Assembly (NCBI RefSeq): GCF_964204645.1
Contig: NC_134029.1
Location: forward strand, 14,686,850 to 14,750,849
Origin: Tubulanus polymorphus
Lineage: Eukaryota > Nemertea > Palaeonemertea > Tubulaniformes > Tubulanidae
DNA: 64,000 bases
Direction: 5' to 3'
The notes beneath the pieces were generated by a model. That model did no database searches and had not been told where the DNA came from. It saw only the letters and a program-made list of their open reading frames with translations. The position numbers and the translations under genes were made by a program. Positions 1 through 10,556 of this stretch are shown piece after piece (position 1 is the first letter of the stretch; every line of letters begins with the position of its first letter).

Positions 1-205
1 CTATTAGGAAACCGTATCAATGATAGGTCGCCCAAATGGCTCAGCAGTTATCTCTGAACGGAAACTTGTAACCGAAATCAACGGAACGCCTCATCTTGGA
101 ATTAGACGGTCTAACTAGTGGAGTCACGCAAGGTAGTATCCTAAGTCGTCTTCTGTTTAATGTCCTGACAAATGACATACACAGTAATCCAAAATATACC
201 AGACC
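1..205 (+). pseudogene. Reverse transcriptase fragment
   Basis: A frame beginning near 117 reads through the reverse-transcriptase block GVTQGSIL and continues RLLFNVLTNDI, the finger/palm segment just before the YADD loop in non-LTR retrotransposons. Just upstream, in other frames, the pieces PKWLSSYL and SERKLVTEING match the region that normally precedes this block, so at least two frameshifts and stops break it. The catalytic YADD is absent; the homology fades near 205, shortly before the minisatellite. It is a decayed fragment cut by the window edge. The LINE clade cannot be assigned from so short a piece. Confidence 0.6.
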
Positions 206-239
206 GAGTAAATTTCCAAAACGACCTTAACACACTGTT

Positions 240-470
240 CGGCCAAAAAACTTTTCCGACAAAACCACGGGTGACAAAACCAAAATTATGAATTGTCGCG
301 GGTGACAAAACCAAAATATTGAATTGTCACGGGCGAAAAAACAAAAATAATGAATTGTCGCGGGCGATGAAACCAAAATAATGAATTGTCGCAGACGACA
401 AAAACAAAATATTGAATTGTTGCGTGCGACAAAACCAAAATAATGAATTGTCGTGGGCGACAAAACCAAA
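240..470. repeat. 31-bp minisatellite, left part
   Basis: About seven imperfect copies of a 31-bp unit. Each holds the near-palindromic core TTGTCGCGGGCGACAA (7-bp arms around GG) followed by an A-rich linker. It is the same array as at 1724-3256; the two parts were separated by the Helentron-like insertion at 471-1723. The long minus-strand reading frames here are a by-product of the repeat. Confidence 0.95.
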
Positions 471-1723
471 CTAGGGGTCCAGGGACACCATGCTCACTTA
501 AGAAGTGGTTTCAAATGCGCAACAATCTAACAATTTCAATACATAACGCCCTCTAGTGACCATATACAAAAACCAATGACCTTGAAACCCACCACAATCA
601 TAGAACATGTGAGCAGTTATGATTTTGTAATCGATTGTGATAACAAAATATGCCTCGTTACCAATTTAATATGGAAATACTAAGTTATTCTACTATTCAA
701 CGCCCCCCGGTGACCATATGCAAAACCCAATGACCTTAAAACTCACCCCAATCGTAGTACATGTCATGAAATACAACTTTGCAATTGATCATAGTAACAA
801 AATATGCCTAGGTACCAATCTAATAAGGAAATGCTAAGCCATTCTACTATTCAACGCCCCTTGGTGACTATATGGAATAACTTATGTCCTTAAAAACTCA
901 CCACAATCATAGACGATGTCATGAACTACAACTTTGCAATTGATCATGGTAACAAAATATGCCTTGGTACAAATATAGCAATACTAAGTTATTGTATTAT
1001 TCAACGCCCCCTGATGGCCACATACAAAAACCAATGACCTTGAAACTCACCAAAATCATAGAACACGTTATGGGCTACAACTTTCCAATTGAATATAGTA
1101 ACACAATATGCTTAGGTATCAATTTAATGTGGAAAAACTTTTTCCCACCTACGAATGAGTACTGATGACACCAAGATGGCCGCCAATTGCGTCATAATTG
1201 GCTGATCAAAGATACCTGTCCCAGGTATAAAACATCCCTCTCTAAAGAATACCCATCAGCAATTGCAATGAGAAATGGCAAACCAGTAGGAAGCTACGGG
1301 ACCTAGAATTCTGGCCAAAATTGACATTTTTGGGCACTAAAAAGGTCATAGGACGGCCATCTTGAGTCAGATCGACCCAATTTTCTTATGCTGATGGGCC
1401 TTTGGTAGATTCAAATATAAACGAAAGATCAAGGTAATTGATCAAAGCGTCTTCAAAATTTCCCACGAAAACTTCGAAAATGTTTAAAAATTGCTGATTT
1501 TGGCAAACAACAATGGCTGCCAGTCGGCCATCTTGAATCTGACAGGGCCAGTTTTTGGGCTGACGATGTGTCTAGGGTAGATACATGTATAAACCAAATA
1601 TCAAGACATTTCCTTGAAGCGTCTTCAAAACTTCCCAAAATAACTGGATTCCGTCTATGGACGGACAGACGGACGAAAAGTGAACGCAATAGCCCGCTGG
1701 GACTAAAGTCCCAAGTGGGCTAA
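471..1723 (-). mobile_element. Helentron-like element, family 1, copy 1
   Basis: Non-autonomous element lying in reverse and inserted into the 31-bp minisatellite. On the minus strand it starts at a T-run before AGCCCACTTGGGACT, which folds into a nested hairpin (AGCCC/GGGCT outside GGGACT/AGTCCC), followed by a short GTCC-rich tract. It ends CCCCTAG next to T, with a CACTT-AAG-AAGTG hairpin about 25 nt before the end. The middle carries four diverged ~154-bp repeats with a CACC-AGGGGGCG-like motif. There is no protein gene. No target duplication is visible; the flanking minisatellite sequence resumes at a T-run. The Helitron2/Helentron assignment is inferred from structure. Confidence 0.7.
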
Positions 1724-3256
1724 AAATAATTGTCGTGGGCGACAAAACCAAAATATTGAATTGTCGCGGGCGAAAAAAAAACAAACTAATGAATTGTCGC
1801 GGGCGACAAAACCAAACTAATGAATTGTCGGGGGCGATAAAACCAAACTAATGAATTGTCGCGGGCGATAAAACAAAAATATTGAATCGTCGCGGGCGAT
1901 AAAACCAAAATAATGAATCGTCGCGGGCGTCAAAATCAAAATAATGAATTGTCGCGGGTGACAAAACCAAAATAATGAATTGTCGCGGGCGATAAAACCA
2001 AAATAATGAATGGTCTCGGGCGACAAAACCAAAATAATGAATTGTCGCGGGCGATAAAACCAAAATAATGAATTGTCGCCGGCGATAAAACCAACATATT
2101 GAATTGTCACGGGCGATAAAACAAAATTAATGAATTAGCGCGGGCTACAAAACCAAAATATTGAATTGTCGCGGGCGACTAAACCAAAATATTGAATTGT
2201 TGCGGGCGACAAAACCAAAAAAAGAATTGTCGGGGCGACAAAACAAAAATAATGAATTGTCGCGGGCTATAAATCAAAATTAATGAATTGTCGCGGGCGA
2301 TAAAACCAAAATAATGAATTGTCGCGGGCGACAAAACCAAAATGGTGAATTGTCGCGGGCGACAAAACCAAAATGGTTAATTGTCGCGGGCGACAAAACC
2401 AAAATCGTGAATTGTCGCGGGCGACAAAACCAAAATGGTGAATTGTCGCAAGCGACAAAACTAAAATAATGATTTGTCGCGGGCGATAAAACCGTAATAA
2501 TGAATTGTCGCGGGCGATAAAACCAAAATAATGAATTGTCTCAGGCGACAAAACAAAAATAATGAATAATCGCGGGCGATAAAACAAAAATATTGAATTG
2601 TCGCAGGCGATAAAACCAAAAAAGAAAATTGTCGCGGGCGACAAAAACAAAATATAAAACCAAAATAATGAATTGTCGCGGGCGACAAAACCAAAATAAT
2701 GAATTGTCGGTGGCGATAAAACCAAACTAATGAATTGTCGCGGGCGATAAATCCAAACTAATGAATTGTCGCGGGCGATAAAACCAAAATAATGAATTGT
2801 CTCGGGCGACAAAAACAAGATATTGAATCGTCGCGGGCGACAAAATCAAAATAATGAATTGTCGCTGGCGACAAAACCAAAATAATGAATTGACGCGGGC
2901 GATAAAACCAAAATAATGAATGGTCTCGGGCGACAAAACCAAAATAATGAATTGTCGCGGGCGATAAAAACAAAATATTGAATTGTCCCGGGCGATAAAA
3001 CCAAATTAATGAATTATCGCGGGCGATAAAACCAAAATATTGAATTGTCGCGGGCGATAAACCCAAAATAATGAATTGTCGCGGGCGACAAAACCAACAT
3101 ATTGAATTGTCGCGGAATGTCGCGGGCGATAAAAACAAAATATTGAATTGTCCCAGGCGATAAAACCAAATTGATGAATTATCACGGGCGATAAAACCAA
3201 AATAATGAATTGTCGCGGGCGACAAAACCAAAATATTGAATTTTCGCGGAATGATG
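1724..3256. repeat. 31-bp minisatellite, main array
   Basis: Roughly 49 units of the same 31-bp repeat as at 240-470. Variation falls mainly at a few positions (ACAAAA/ATAAAA, AATAATG/AATATTG, AATGGTG), and there are a few truncated units, near 2640-2660 and 3108-3125. Since 31 leaves remainder 1 on division by 3, each minus-strand frame passes through the same 31-codon cycle, and the consensus has no stop there. This explains the many overlapping long minus-strand frames; no start context, splice signal or homology supports a gene. Confidence 0.97.
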
Positions 3257-4069
3257 CAATCGTGAGTTGAAATAATACCTGAACAAATGGATGCACAGAC
3301 ATTTACTTTATATATCTACTTGAACAATCGAGCCTACTCAGTAATATACTCAGTTTTTACGAAATCTGGAGTTTTTGTTTCAGAGAAATTTGAGTATCAG
3401 TATCCGATGCTATATACTAACGTTAACGTTAGTTATCATCGCTCCGTCATGCTAAGTTATACATTTCATGTCAACCAGTATCTAAAGGCAGCTGTACAGT
3501 GTGTACACACTATATCTGAATACGAGGCTGGAATAACAGGCTCACTTCACGTAGGTTCATGATGAGGAGAAACTCGCAGCTGATCCCCGGAACGACGATG
3601 GAGTAACACACGTCGAATCGTCGATGTTTACGGCTCGACAGTGCTTTTAAAATCTAAAGTAGTAAATTTCCAGTGTATCGGTAATATGATTTGATGAGGA
3701 AAATGGGCTATTGTTAAAATCACTGTTTGAAGACCGTGACTGAATGTGAAGTCTGCGGCAATAAATTAGTTCATTTATACTTGAATTGATAATCGAAGTG
3801 ACAGTCGGCCTGCGGGTTGATTTCGGGATGACGACTCGAAAAACATGTCGCCCCATTGAATGGGGCTAAATTTTCGATGTTTACGGCCCGACAGCGCTTT
3901 TGTAACGATGATTCGTGAAAAAACACGCGGGCTATTTGTAGATCTCAGTGAGCTGAACGACATTATATGGATTGTATATGAAACAGCGGTAAGGTAACAA
4001 AGCCTATGTTCTTTTGGTAAAAATAGTGTGGAAGAAAATAATAATAATAATTATCACGCGGATATCAAT
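3257..4069. other. Unassigned DNA with a short direct repeat
   Basis: No gene recognised. A 91-codon frame at 3287-3562 has no recognisable domain. A 28-bp sequence starting TCGATGTTTACGGC is present at 3621-3648 and again at 3874-3901 with two or three changes, suggesting an old duplication or paired element ends. Confidence 0.5.
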
Positions 4070-4140
4070 AGGGTTTTCTGTGAAATAACAGAAAACCCTA
4101 AATATAGCTGCATAGCAGCGATAACGGGTTTCTGCCTAAC
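4070..4140 (+). repeat. Double-hairpin dispersed repeat, copy 1
   Basis: Inverted repeat AGGGTTTTCTG / CAGAAAACCCT at 4070-4099, followed by a second small hairpin GCTGC-at-GCAGC and then GATAACGGGTTTCTGCC. The same two-hairpin block occurs at 6072-6137 and, without the first hairpin, at 22256-22300. A trinucleotide AAT run lies just before it. It may be a terminal segment of a non-autonomous element; the family is not recognised. Confidence 0.6.
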
Positions 4141-6071
4141 TGGTTCATATGTCGCACTGGGAAGCGTACGAAGATTTCACCAAAATGGCCATAACATATC
4201 ACTATTGCCAAGAAGCACCCAACCTGGGTCAACATTATGCTGGATATGTGGATATTAGGAGTCCGTTTTTCAAAGCATCGAAGCAATACAGACCTTAACT
4301 GCCTTCACAGAATTTGATCATGAGTCTAGGATTTTCTAAATTTCTGAAGAATGCTTTCTCTGGTTTTGAGATCAATTCAAATTCAATCTTGAATACATGA
4401 AAATTAGTCAAATAAATTTTCATTTTATTGAAAGGAATTCTACTGAACACAGATTTTGAAATGAATGATGTTTTGATTTATCAAGGCAAAAAAATACAGC
4501 AAAATCAACTGACGATCAACAAGGTGAAGTTTTCATTTACATGTATCTTCGGATAATTCGTGTACCCCTGACGATACAAGCATTTTGGCTACACCATTTG
4601 AAACATCAACGCTTGATCTACTAGCACCAATTAGTCAGCCACATTTGACTCTCATGCCATCTGAACTCTTTCCACCTGTAATTAAGCGATCAAATGTAAG
4701 AATTACTAAATGATAGATATCTTAGGAGACCAGTGTAAACCGTGCGTTTGTCGTGAAAAATCTATTATTACTGTCTCGCAGAGCATAGACACCGCTAAGC
4801 CATGTGGCATTGGTATTTTAAGGGCTATTTAGTTTACTCCAAAACAAGTCTATGATAAATTTTTAAGAGCTTCATATCAAAGGTATGTCACAGGACTCTT
4901 GACGCCCATGAATTATCATCCCATAATAACAATGAATGCATGTGCATAAGCACGACTGATTACTAATCCCAATTTTGTAAACAGAGCATTAGAAAAAATA
5001 AACTATTACACAAAATGTCAAGTACTTACAGTCGAGCTTAAGTTACGACTTTGACTGACAAGAGTGACATAAAAGCTTGATCTGAAATGTACACTTGCAC
5101 ACTATGGTTTAAATATATTCCCACCAGCTGCAAGAATCCGCAAAGGAATTGAAGACCAGTTCATTCCACAATTAATAGCTGGAAAGAAAGTAATCGAAAT
5201 AAATAGTCGTATACATGAGGGTAAACTTACTAACTACTTAGGCTTTCCACTGGCTCTATACACTACATTAAGGGCCTAAATCTATTCTAGGCGTATCCCC
5301 CAAAAAAGCTAGGCATTAAATAGGTAGCCAACAGCCGTGTACATTGCACCACCCCGTGGAAAGGTGACCTTAACTGCATTTAGACCAAGAAATCATGTCT
5401 AACATTCCCTGGTTAATCGATTCTCACCTTAAATTCCATAAACTCTGCTGTCGTTGTCATCGATCCGAGTCGTCGAGTGAACGCGGAAGTAAAATTCCAT
5501 ATGAAAATCCCTACCATTTCAGTCCATATTACGTTGATTTGAGCCAGAAATTTTCAGGAAATATAGCCAACGTAAATTGATTTACTAATAGAATTAATTA
5601 ATTAATTTTAGGGATCATAGTTCATTAAAGTCCTAAAACTCGCCATAAATTTGCGATAAATTTCAGCTGAAAATGATTTCATCCATCCACCATGTTGGCT
5701 GTATATTTCTCGCAGTAAATGACGGATCCGGACTAATTGTAAGTCTGAATCCGTGATTTACGGTTGAGTTTGACGCTCGAGGTCGTCCGGTAATTTGTAG
5801 GCTTTTTGGGATGTACTTTTATCAATGTATGACAATGCTTTGCGTTATTCTTGTCCCTGTATAGGCCCGGTAATTACACGGGATTAATTTATAATAAATT
5901 ACTATATGCAAATTCGAAATGGTCAGGCACTGAGTTATATTTCTGACAGAAATGAAAATTACGTTTATAAGCTATTAGTGGTTGAATCTGAGAGGAGTTA
6001 CATTTTATGAAAACATTTTGGCTGGAAAGTTGAAAATTTATAATAATGATAATAATCCACAGAATTACAAG
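4141..6071. other. Unassigned DNA with two coding-like stretches
   Basis: Mostly AT-rich and unannotatable. Two stretches look like decayed coding sequence: about 4545-4697, open in one frame (including DLLAPISQPHLTLMPSEL) and ending at a donor-like GTAAGAA, and 5097-5279 (including FPPAARIRKGIEDQFIPQLI), which ends in TAA. Neither matches a family I can name, and neither resembles the DMXL segment expected upstream of exon 1. They may be remnants of a transposon gene. Confidence 0.25.
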
Positions 6072-6137
6072 AGGGTTTCTGCGAAAGCTGCAGAAACCCT
6101 AAATAGAGCTGCAAGCAGCGATAACGGGTTTCTGCCT
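6072..6137 (+). repeat. Double-hairpin dispersed repeat, copy 2
   Basis: AGGGTTTCTGC / GCAGAAACCCT inverted repeat at 6072-6100, then GCTGC-aa-GCAGC and GATAACGGGTTTCTGCC. Same arrangement as at 4070-4140, with the loop and stem bases changed but pairing kept. It lies just before the 5'-truncated LINE at 6190. Confidence 0.6.
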
Positions 6138-6189
6138 TTCTGATAGAACGTCGTACAGGGATGCGAACTTTTTAAGTTATCAAGTAAAT

Positions 6190-8075
6190 TAATTGGGAAA
6201 TCAGACTGTGCTATTTTTCCAACTCATGCGTGCCCTTAATTATTGGCTAATCGGTTTAATGAGTTTTATCTCACTAAGATTGTCAACATCCGTAACCAAC
6301 TCAGAGAGTTGTCCTCTGTTAACGATAACCATCTCAGTAATGATGTCCAGTTTTGTGGCACTAGTCTATCGTGCTTTAATCTTTTAACTTGTGATGATGT
6401 TCGGAAACTCATAATGTCATCCGCATCTGCATCCTGTAATCTAGATCCTCTGCCTACGTGGTTGCTAAAAGAATGTATAGATGTTTTGTTACCTTGTGTT
6501 ACTCGTATAATTAATGTATCTCTTGAAACTGGTGTTGTACCATCTATTTTTAAGATGGCCAAAGTCTGTCCACTTTTAAAGAAACCTAGTTTGAACGAAG
6601 AGGTCCTTAAGAATAACTGTCCTGTTTCCAACTTACCTTTCCTATCTAAAGTACTGGAAAAAGCTCTTGCATCTCAGTTAGATAATCACCTTACTCAACA
6701 TGATTTAGGCGATAAGTTTCAATCTGCATATAAACCCTTACACTCTACAGAGACTGCTCTCTTAAAGATTCATTCTGATATTACAGTAGCCCTAGATGAT
6801 GGCAATGTAGTCTTACTTTTAATGCTTGACATGTCGTCAGCATTTGATACAATTGATCGTAATGTACTTTTAGATAGGTTGAATTTTTCTTATGGTATTT
6901 CTGATATTGCGCTGTCTTGGCTACGGTCGTGCCTCTCAGATAGAACCCAGCGTGTATTAGTTAACGATCATCCATCTATTGAGAAAGTGGTTGAATTTGG
7001 CGTTCCTCAAGGTTGTGTGCTAGGACCTAAATTATTTAGTTTATACACAGGCCTGATTGGAGATATTTTTAAAAACATGACTTGATGTATTATTTATATG
7101 CTGACGACTCACAGGACTATGTTGTTGTGAAGCCTAAGCTTGAAAACATTGATTTTGGTATTGTGAAACTTCAGGAGTGCTTACGTGATTTAAAACCATG
7201 GCTTGTTAGCAATGGCCTTATGCACAATGATGATAAAACTGAATTTTCTGTGTTTTGTCCTCCGACACTGACCAATCTTTGCAAAGATCTGTCATTACAG
7301 GTAGGAGCTTGTAGTGTCAATGTTTCTGATAACATTCGAAATCTAGGCGTAATTTTTGACCGGAACCTTACAATGGAAAAGCATGTTCTAAACATTTCTT
7401 AAACCTGTCATTTTCATTTAAGAAATATTGTAGAATTAGGAGATTTTTAACAGAGGATGCTTGTAGAGCCCTAGTCCAGGCAACTGTTATATCTAGGCTA
7501 GATTATGCTAACTCTCTTTTATATGATATTCGTTCTGATCTGCTATGTAAATTACAGAGAGTTCAAAATGCTGCTGCCAGAATTATTTCAATGGAAAGTA
7601 AAAGGAACCATATTACTCCCTTTCTAGCCAAACTTCACTGGCTTCCAGTTCATTTTAGAATTGAGTATAAAATTTTGTTGTATGTATATAAAGCTTTGAA
7701 TGACAGGGCACCGGAGTATATAAAATCAATGATATCTGTCTATGTTCCAGCACGTAGTTTACGGTTATCTAATCAATTTTTACTTGATGTACCTCGTTTT
7801 AGAACTAAGCGCTATGGTTTACGTTCTTTTACTTGCTCTGCACCAGTTTTATGGAATGCTTTACCTATCCACATCAGATCTGCCAAATCACTACAATGTT
7901 TTAAAACTCATCTTAAAACTGAACTTTTCACCGGACATTTTTACTAAATTCTTCATGTGCATGTTTTAAATGTTTTGTAAGATGTTTTTTTAGCTTAATG
8001 ATTTTATTTGTAATGCTTTTTAGTGCCATTTTTGGACTAAGGCGCTAAATAAATATTGTATAATAATAATAATAA
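6190..8075 (+). mobile_element. L2/CR1-like LINE, 5'-truncated
   Basis: Non-LTR retrotransposon copy holding the C-terminal half of its polymerase ORF and the 3' tail. The tail carries the motif GCGCTAAATAAAT followed by an (ATA)n microsatellite at about 8055-8075, the usual 3' end of L2/CR1-type LINEs. The 5' end is lost near 6190. No clear target duplication is seen. Confidence 0.85.
6193..7947 (+). pseudogene. LINE reverse transcriptase (broken)
   Basis: This would copy the LINE RNA into DNA at the insertion site. From N to C terminus: the pre-RT segment LANRFNEFY (about 6243), the RT finger region with LDPLPTWLLKECID, the palm motif LDMSSAFDTIDR (about 6830), GVPQGCVLGPKLFSLY (about 7003), then YADDSQ (about 7096) after a frameshift near 7080. 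Further on are the C-terminal CR1/L2-type pieces LHWLPVHFRIEYK and LRSFTCSAPVLWNALP (7640-7870). Breaks include a stop near 6237, the frameshift near 7080 and a frame change near 7400. The endonuclease is missing. The element is dead, although the catalytic YADD is intact. Confidence 0.88.
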
Positions 8076-8130
8076 TGATAATGAGGCGAGCAAAAATTTC
8101 ACCCGAAATCAGTTCGTAATATTCCATTAT

Positions 8131-8207
8131 TAGATGGGTTGCGTCATCAGATAAACCCATCTATGGCATCGTCGTGATGTCTGTCTGTCTGTCTGTCTGT
8201 ATGTCTG
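8131..8207 (+). mobile_element. Helentron-like 5' end, family 2
   Basis: A 10-bp stem TAGATGGGTT / AACCCATCTA (8131-8163) is followed within 20 bp by a (GTCT)n tract at 8179-8207. The design (5' hairpin, then a tetranucleotide microsatellite) is that of family 1 at 8255 but the sequence is unrelated. The 3' end is not identified, so only the 5' part is called. Confidence 0.45.
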
Positions 8208-8227
8208 TGGATGTTTCTTAATGACAT

Positions 8228-8705
8228 GATTTAAGCTGTTTGTGCGGACCGATTTTTAGCCCACTTGGGACTTTAGTCCCAGCGGGCTATTGCGTTCACT
8301 TTTCGTCCGTCCGTCCGTCCGTCCGTCCGTCCGTCGTAGACCAGTTATTTTGGGAAGTTTTGAAGCCCATCAGCCTCAAAAAAATTGGGTCAATTGGCCT
8401 CAAGATGACCGTCCTATGACCTTTTTTAGTGCCCAAAAATGTCAATTTTGGACCGAATTCTGAGTCCTGTAGCTCGCTACTGGTTTGCCATTTCTCAATG
8501 CAATTTGTGATGGGTATTCTTTGAAAAGGGATGTTTTATACCTGAGACAGGTATTTTTGATCAGCTAATCGGTGGCCATCTTGGTGTCATCAGTATTTAT
8601 TCGTAGGTGGGAAAAAGTTTTTCCACATTATATTGATCCCTAAGGGTGATTATCACGATTTAAGCTGTTTGTGCGGACCGATTTTTAGCCCACTTGGGAC
8701 TTTAG
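8228..8705 (+). mobile_element. Helentron-like family 1, copy 2, with duplicated 5' junction
   Basis: A truncated family-1 copy starts at the T-run at 8253 (AGCCCACTTGGGACT hairpin, then (GTCC)n at about 8306-8333) and stops near 8640, keeping the CAAGATG-type central part. A 49-bp block made of 25 bp of flank plus the first 24 bp of the element (8228-8276) is repeated exactly at 8657-8705, right after the truncated body. The second copy then runs into unrelated sequence. Either a duplication followed by deletion or a repeated insertion event would explain this. Confidence 0.65.
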
Positions 8706-9420
8706 GGACTTGATATGTGACATCATATGAATTTTAGGCCATCCCAAAATAATGGTCTGTTTGCCGTAACCCGACCAACCCGACTTCAGAGGTTCCGAGT
8801 GAAAACTTTTTTCTGGGATTCATTGAAATCAATTTTATTTTTGATAAAAACGGCCGACCGACTATGAGCTACGTATGTTTGAATTCTAGTGTGCATTGTG
8901 TGAAAACATGCCTTGACATGTAGCCTAGTTTAAATTTCCAGGAAACTGGCAGTGTTCCAATAAGCTGCCATTCATTCTAATTGTGACTATAGTGACTGAA
9001 TAGCTGGCAACGTAAAAGCACGCACATATTCAATGTACTGTTTCATTTTTAAGACAGAGATGACGCTCTGGACGAAGTTATAATTTTAAAATAATTCTTG
9101 AAATCTACGCTATTAGACAAATTTCCTGTGTGCAACGTAGATGATTTTTTGCGATATTGTTTCCATGTAAAAAAGCCCAGAGGTGAAAAATTTGTTTTTT
9201 TTTGCCCAAAAATTTTGCAAAAAAAAAAACAAATGGACCGCAAACAAATGTTTATCTTTGGTCTTATTTGACTACAAAATAATTCTTTAAGAAAGATAGA
9301 ATACAATATAAACTTGTGGAACTTTGAAGTCATGAATAAAAAAGATTTTTAAAGCAATGCCCTTACTCCAAACAACCTCTAGCTTTCAAGGTAAACCACA
9401 CTTTGCCCAAGGGCAATTTA
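8706..9420. other. Unassigned AT-rich DNA
   Basis: No gene recognised. It contains A/T homopolymer runs around 9186-9235. Reading frames here are short and lack domain signal. Confidence 0.5.
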
Positions 9421-9760
9421 TTGGGAGGAATATTTTTATTTGCACTACAGAAAATATCATTGACAATTGTGCAAAGTCCGGGAAAAATAGCATTTTCTCA
9501 AATCGGATGGATGATCTTGATATGCTAATTAGCCATGTGCTCAAACTGCAAATTCAATCAAATTTTACTGTGCAAAAAATTTCAAAACCAATTCAATTTT
9601 ACTTAATTGAACAAGGTAAATCAGCAAATCAAAGTCAATTTTGTTTTATTGAACAAATTTTAGAAAATTCAATTCTATTCCACATTCAAATCAATAAGAC
9701 CAAGGAAAAAGATTTATCTGAGGTATTTGTTCCTGCCAGCTCCTGTCGCTGTCTGTGCTG
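9421..9760 (+). repeat. Dispersed repeat (TTGGGAGGAAT family)
   Basis: The stretch from TTGGGAGGAAT at 9421 to about 9590 is closely similar to 32207-32370 (shared pieces such as GATATGCTAATTAGCCATGT), and 9665-9720 resembles 46135-46180 (CATTCAAATCAATAAGACCA). The tail with TATTTGTTCCTGCCA recurs near 15842. A 136-codon frame spans this repeat but is broken in the other copies, so I do not call it a gene. Confidence 0.6.
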
Positions 9761-9882
9761 TGTATAATTAATTACCTTTGTATTATAATTATCTTGTCAC
9801 TTTGTAATTTGAAATTGTTCGTAATTAGCTTCGTCCTATTCTATATAAATATCAGTATGATATGAAAATTCAATCACTTGCA

Positions 9883-9929
9883 CTATGCCTGAAGAGGGGA
9901 TAATGTAATTCCCGAAAACGTTCGCTATA
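9883..9929 (+). ncRNA. Candidate hammerhead ribozyme-like motif
   Basis: The core CTGAAGA (9889-9895) fits the hammerhead consensus CUGANGA. It is followed by a stem GGGGA/TTCCC closed by the second core GAAA (9914-9917). The next bases AACGTT form a palindromic stem III that could pair only between two copies, as in dimeric hammerheads of Penelope-like elements and newt satellite DNA. CTATGC before the core can pair with GC(T)ATA after the predicted cleavage site, with one bulge. No Penelope-like protein is seen nearby. Sequence pattern only; a chance match is possible. Confidence 0.35.
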
Positions 9930-10052
9930 ATAAATATATATTACTCATTAGAAAATGAGATAAGTACTTTTTTGCTTCTATGGATTTTAAATTATCTTGA
10001 CTCTCTACCTAAGATCTACCTATAATATCGTAAGAACATTTTCTTTTTTCAG

Positions 10053-10228
10053 GCAGAGTATCGATAATAGGCATCGACGTCAAAGTGGTCAAAGCTCTGT
10101 ATCTTTAGTACCCCCTCAACTACCTAGCATGTATAGTCTCCATGATCTTCATCGGTGTTCAGTGAATGCTAATCGTTTGTCTCCGCCTCTACACTTTCAT
10201 TTAGCTGCAAGCATTAATCCTGAAACTG
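10053..10228 (+). CDS. DMXL: DMXL / Rabconnectin-3 alpha, exon 1 of 9 seen
   Basis: DMXL proteins are very large WD40 proteins that, with WDR7 (Rabconnectin-3 beta), promote V-ATPase assembly and vesicle acidification. This exon follows the acceptor TTTTTTCAG and ends before GTAAGTG. The first base completes a codon and the last starts one. It encodes a Ser/Pro/Arg-rich stretch and then LHFHLAASINPET, which continues in the next exon as DIP, a conserved DMXL signature. The upstream exons coding the first WD40 repeats are not found in 1-10052, so they probably lie outside the window or have gone unnoticed. Confidence 0.88.
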
Positions 10229-10556
10229 GTAAGTGTTTCGGCGTAGGGAAACAGTTAATGTATGAATTGCAATTCTTGCTGAATCGTCTGTATTCACTGT
10301 GTTCAAATAGATCATTTCTCCAGTCAAGGAGACCTCTAATTTAACCTTTACGCACCTAATGAGTTTGGAATAGCCTGAAATTCTTAATGAATCTTTTAAA
10401 AACTTAGTGCAAAGATTGGATCATAGGCCATCAAATATTGCTGCAAGGGTGGCTATCTTGAATTTCTGATACAGTATGATACACTCTTCAGTTCTTGACA
10501 GGTTTCCTTAAAAGTTACAACTTTCCTTAAAAGTTTGTGTCAGGGTTCGGGCAGAC
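10229..10556. other. Intron 1, left part
   Basis: Intron 1 runs 10229-16010 (GTAAGTG ... TTGTAG). This left part has no recognised feature apart from a short local repeat (CTTAAAAGTT twice, 10505-10535). Confidence 0.7.

Noticed and set aside
240-3256. Possible CRISPR array
   Set aside because: Units are contiguous without spacers, and the DNA is eukaryotic; it is a minisatellite.
1817-3302. Long overlapping minus-strand reading frames with RPRQFIILVLSP-type repeats
   Set aside because: They are the 31-bp minisatellite read in its stop-free strand; no gene signals.
3287-3562. 91-codon plus-strand frame
   Set aside because: No domain, splice context or similarity recognised; likely chance.
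9357-9767. 136-codon frame
   Set aside because: It lies on a dispersed repeat, and the related copy at 32207 does not keep the frame.
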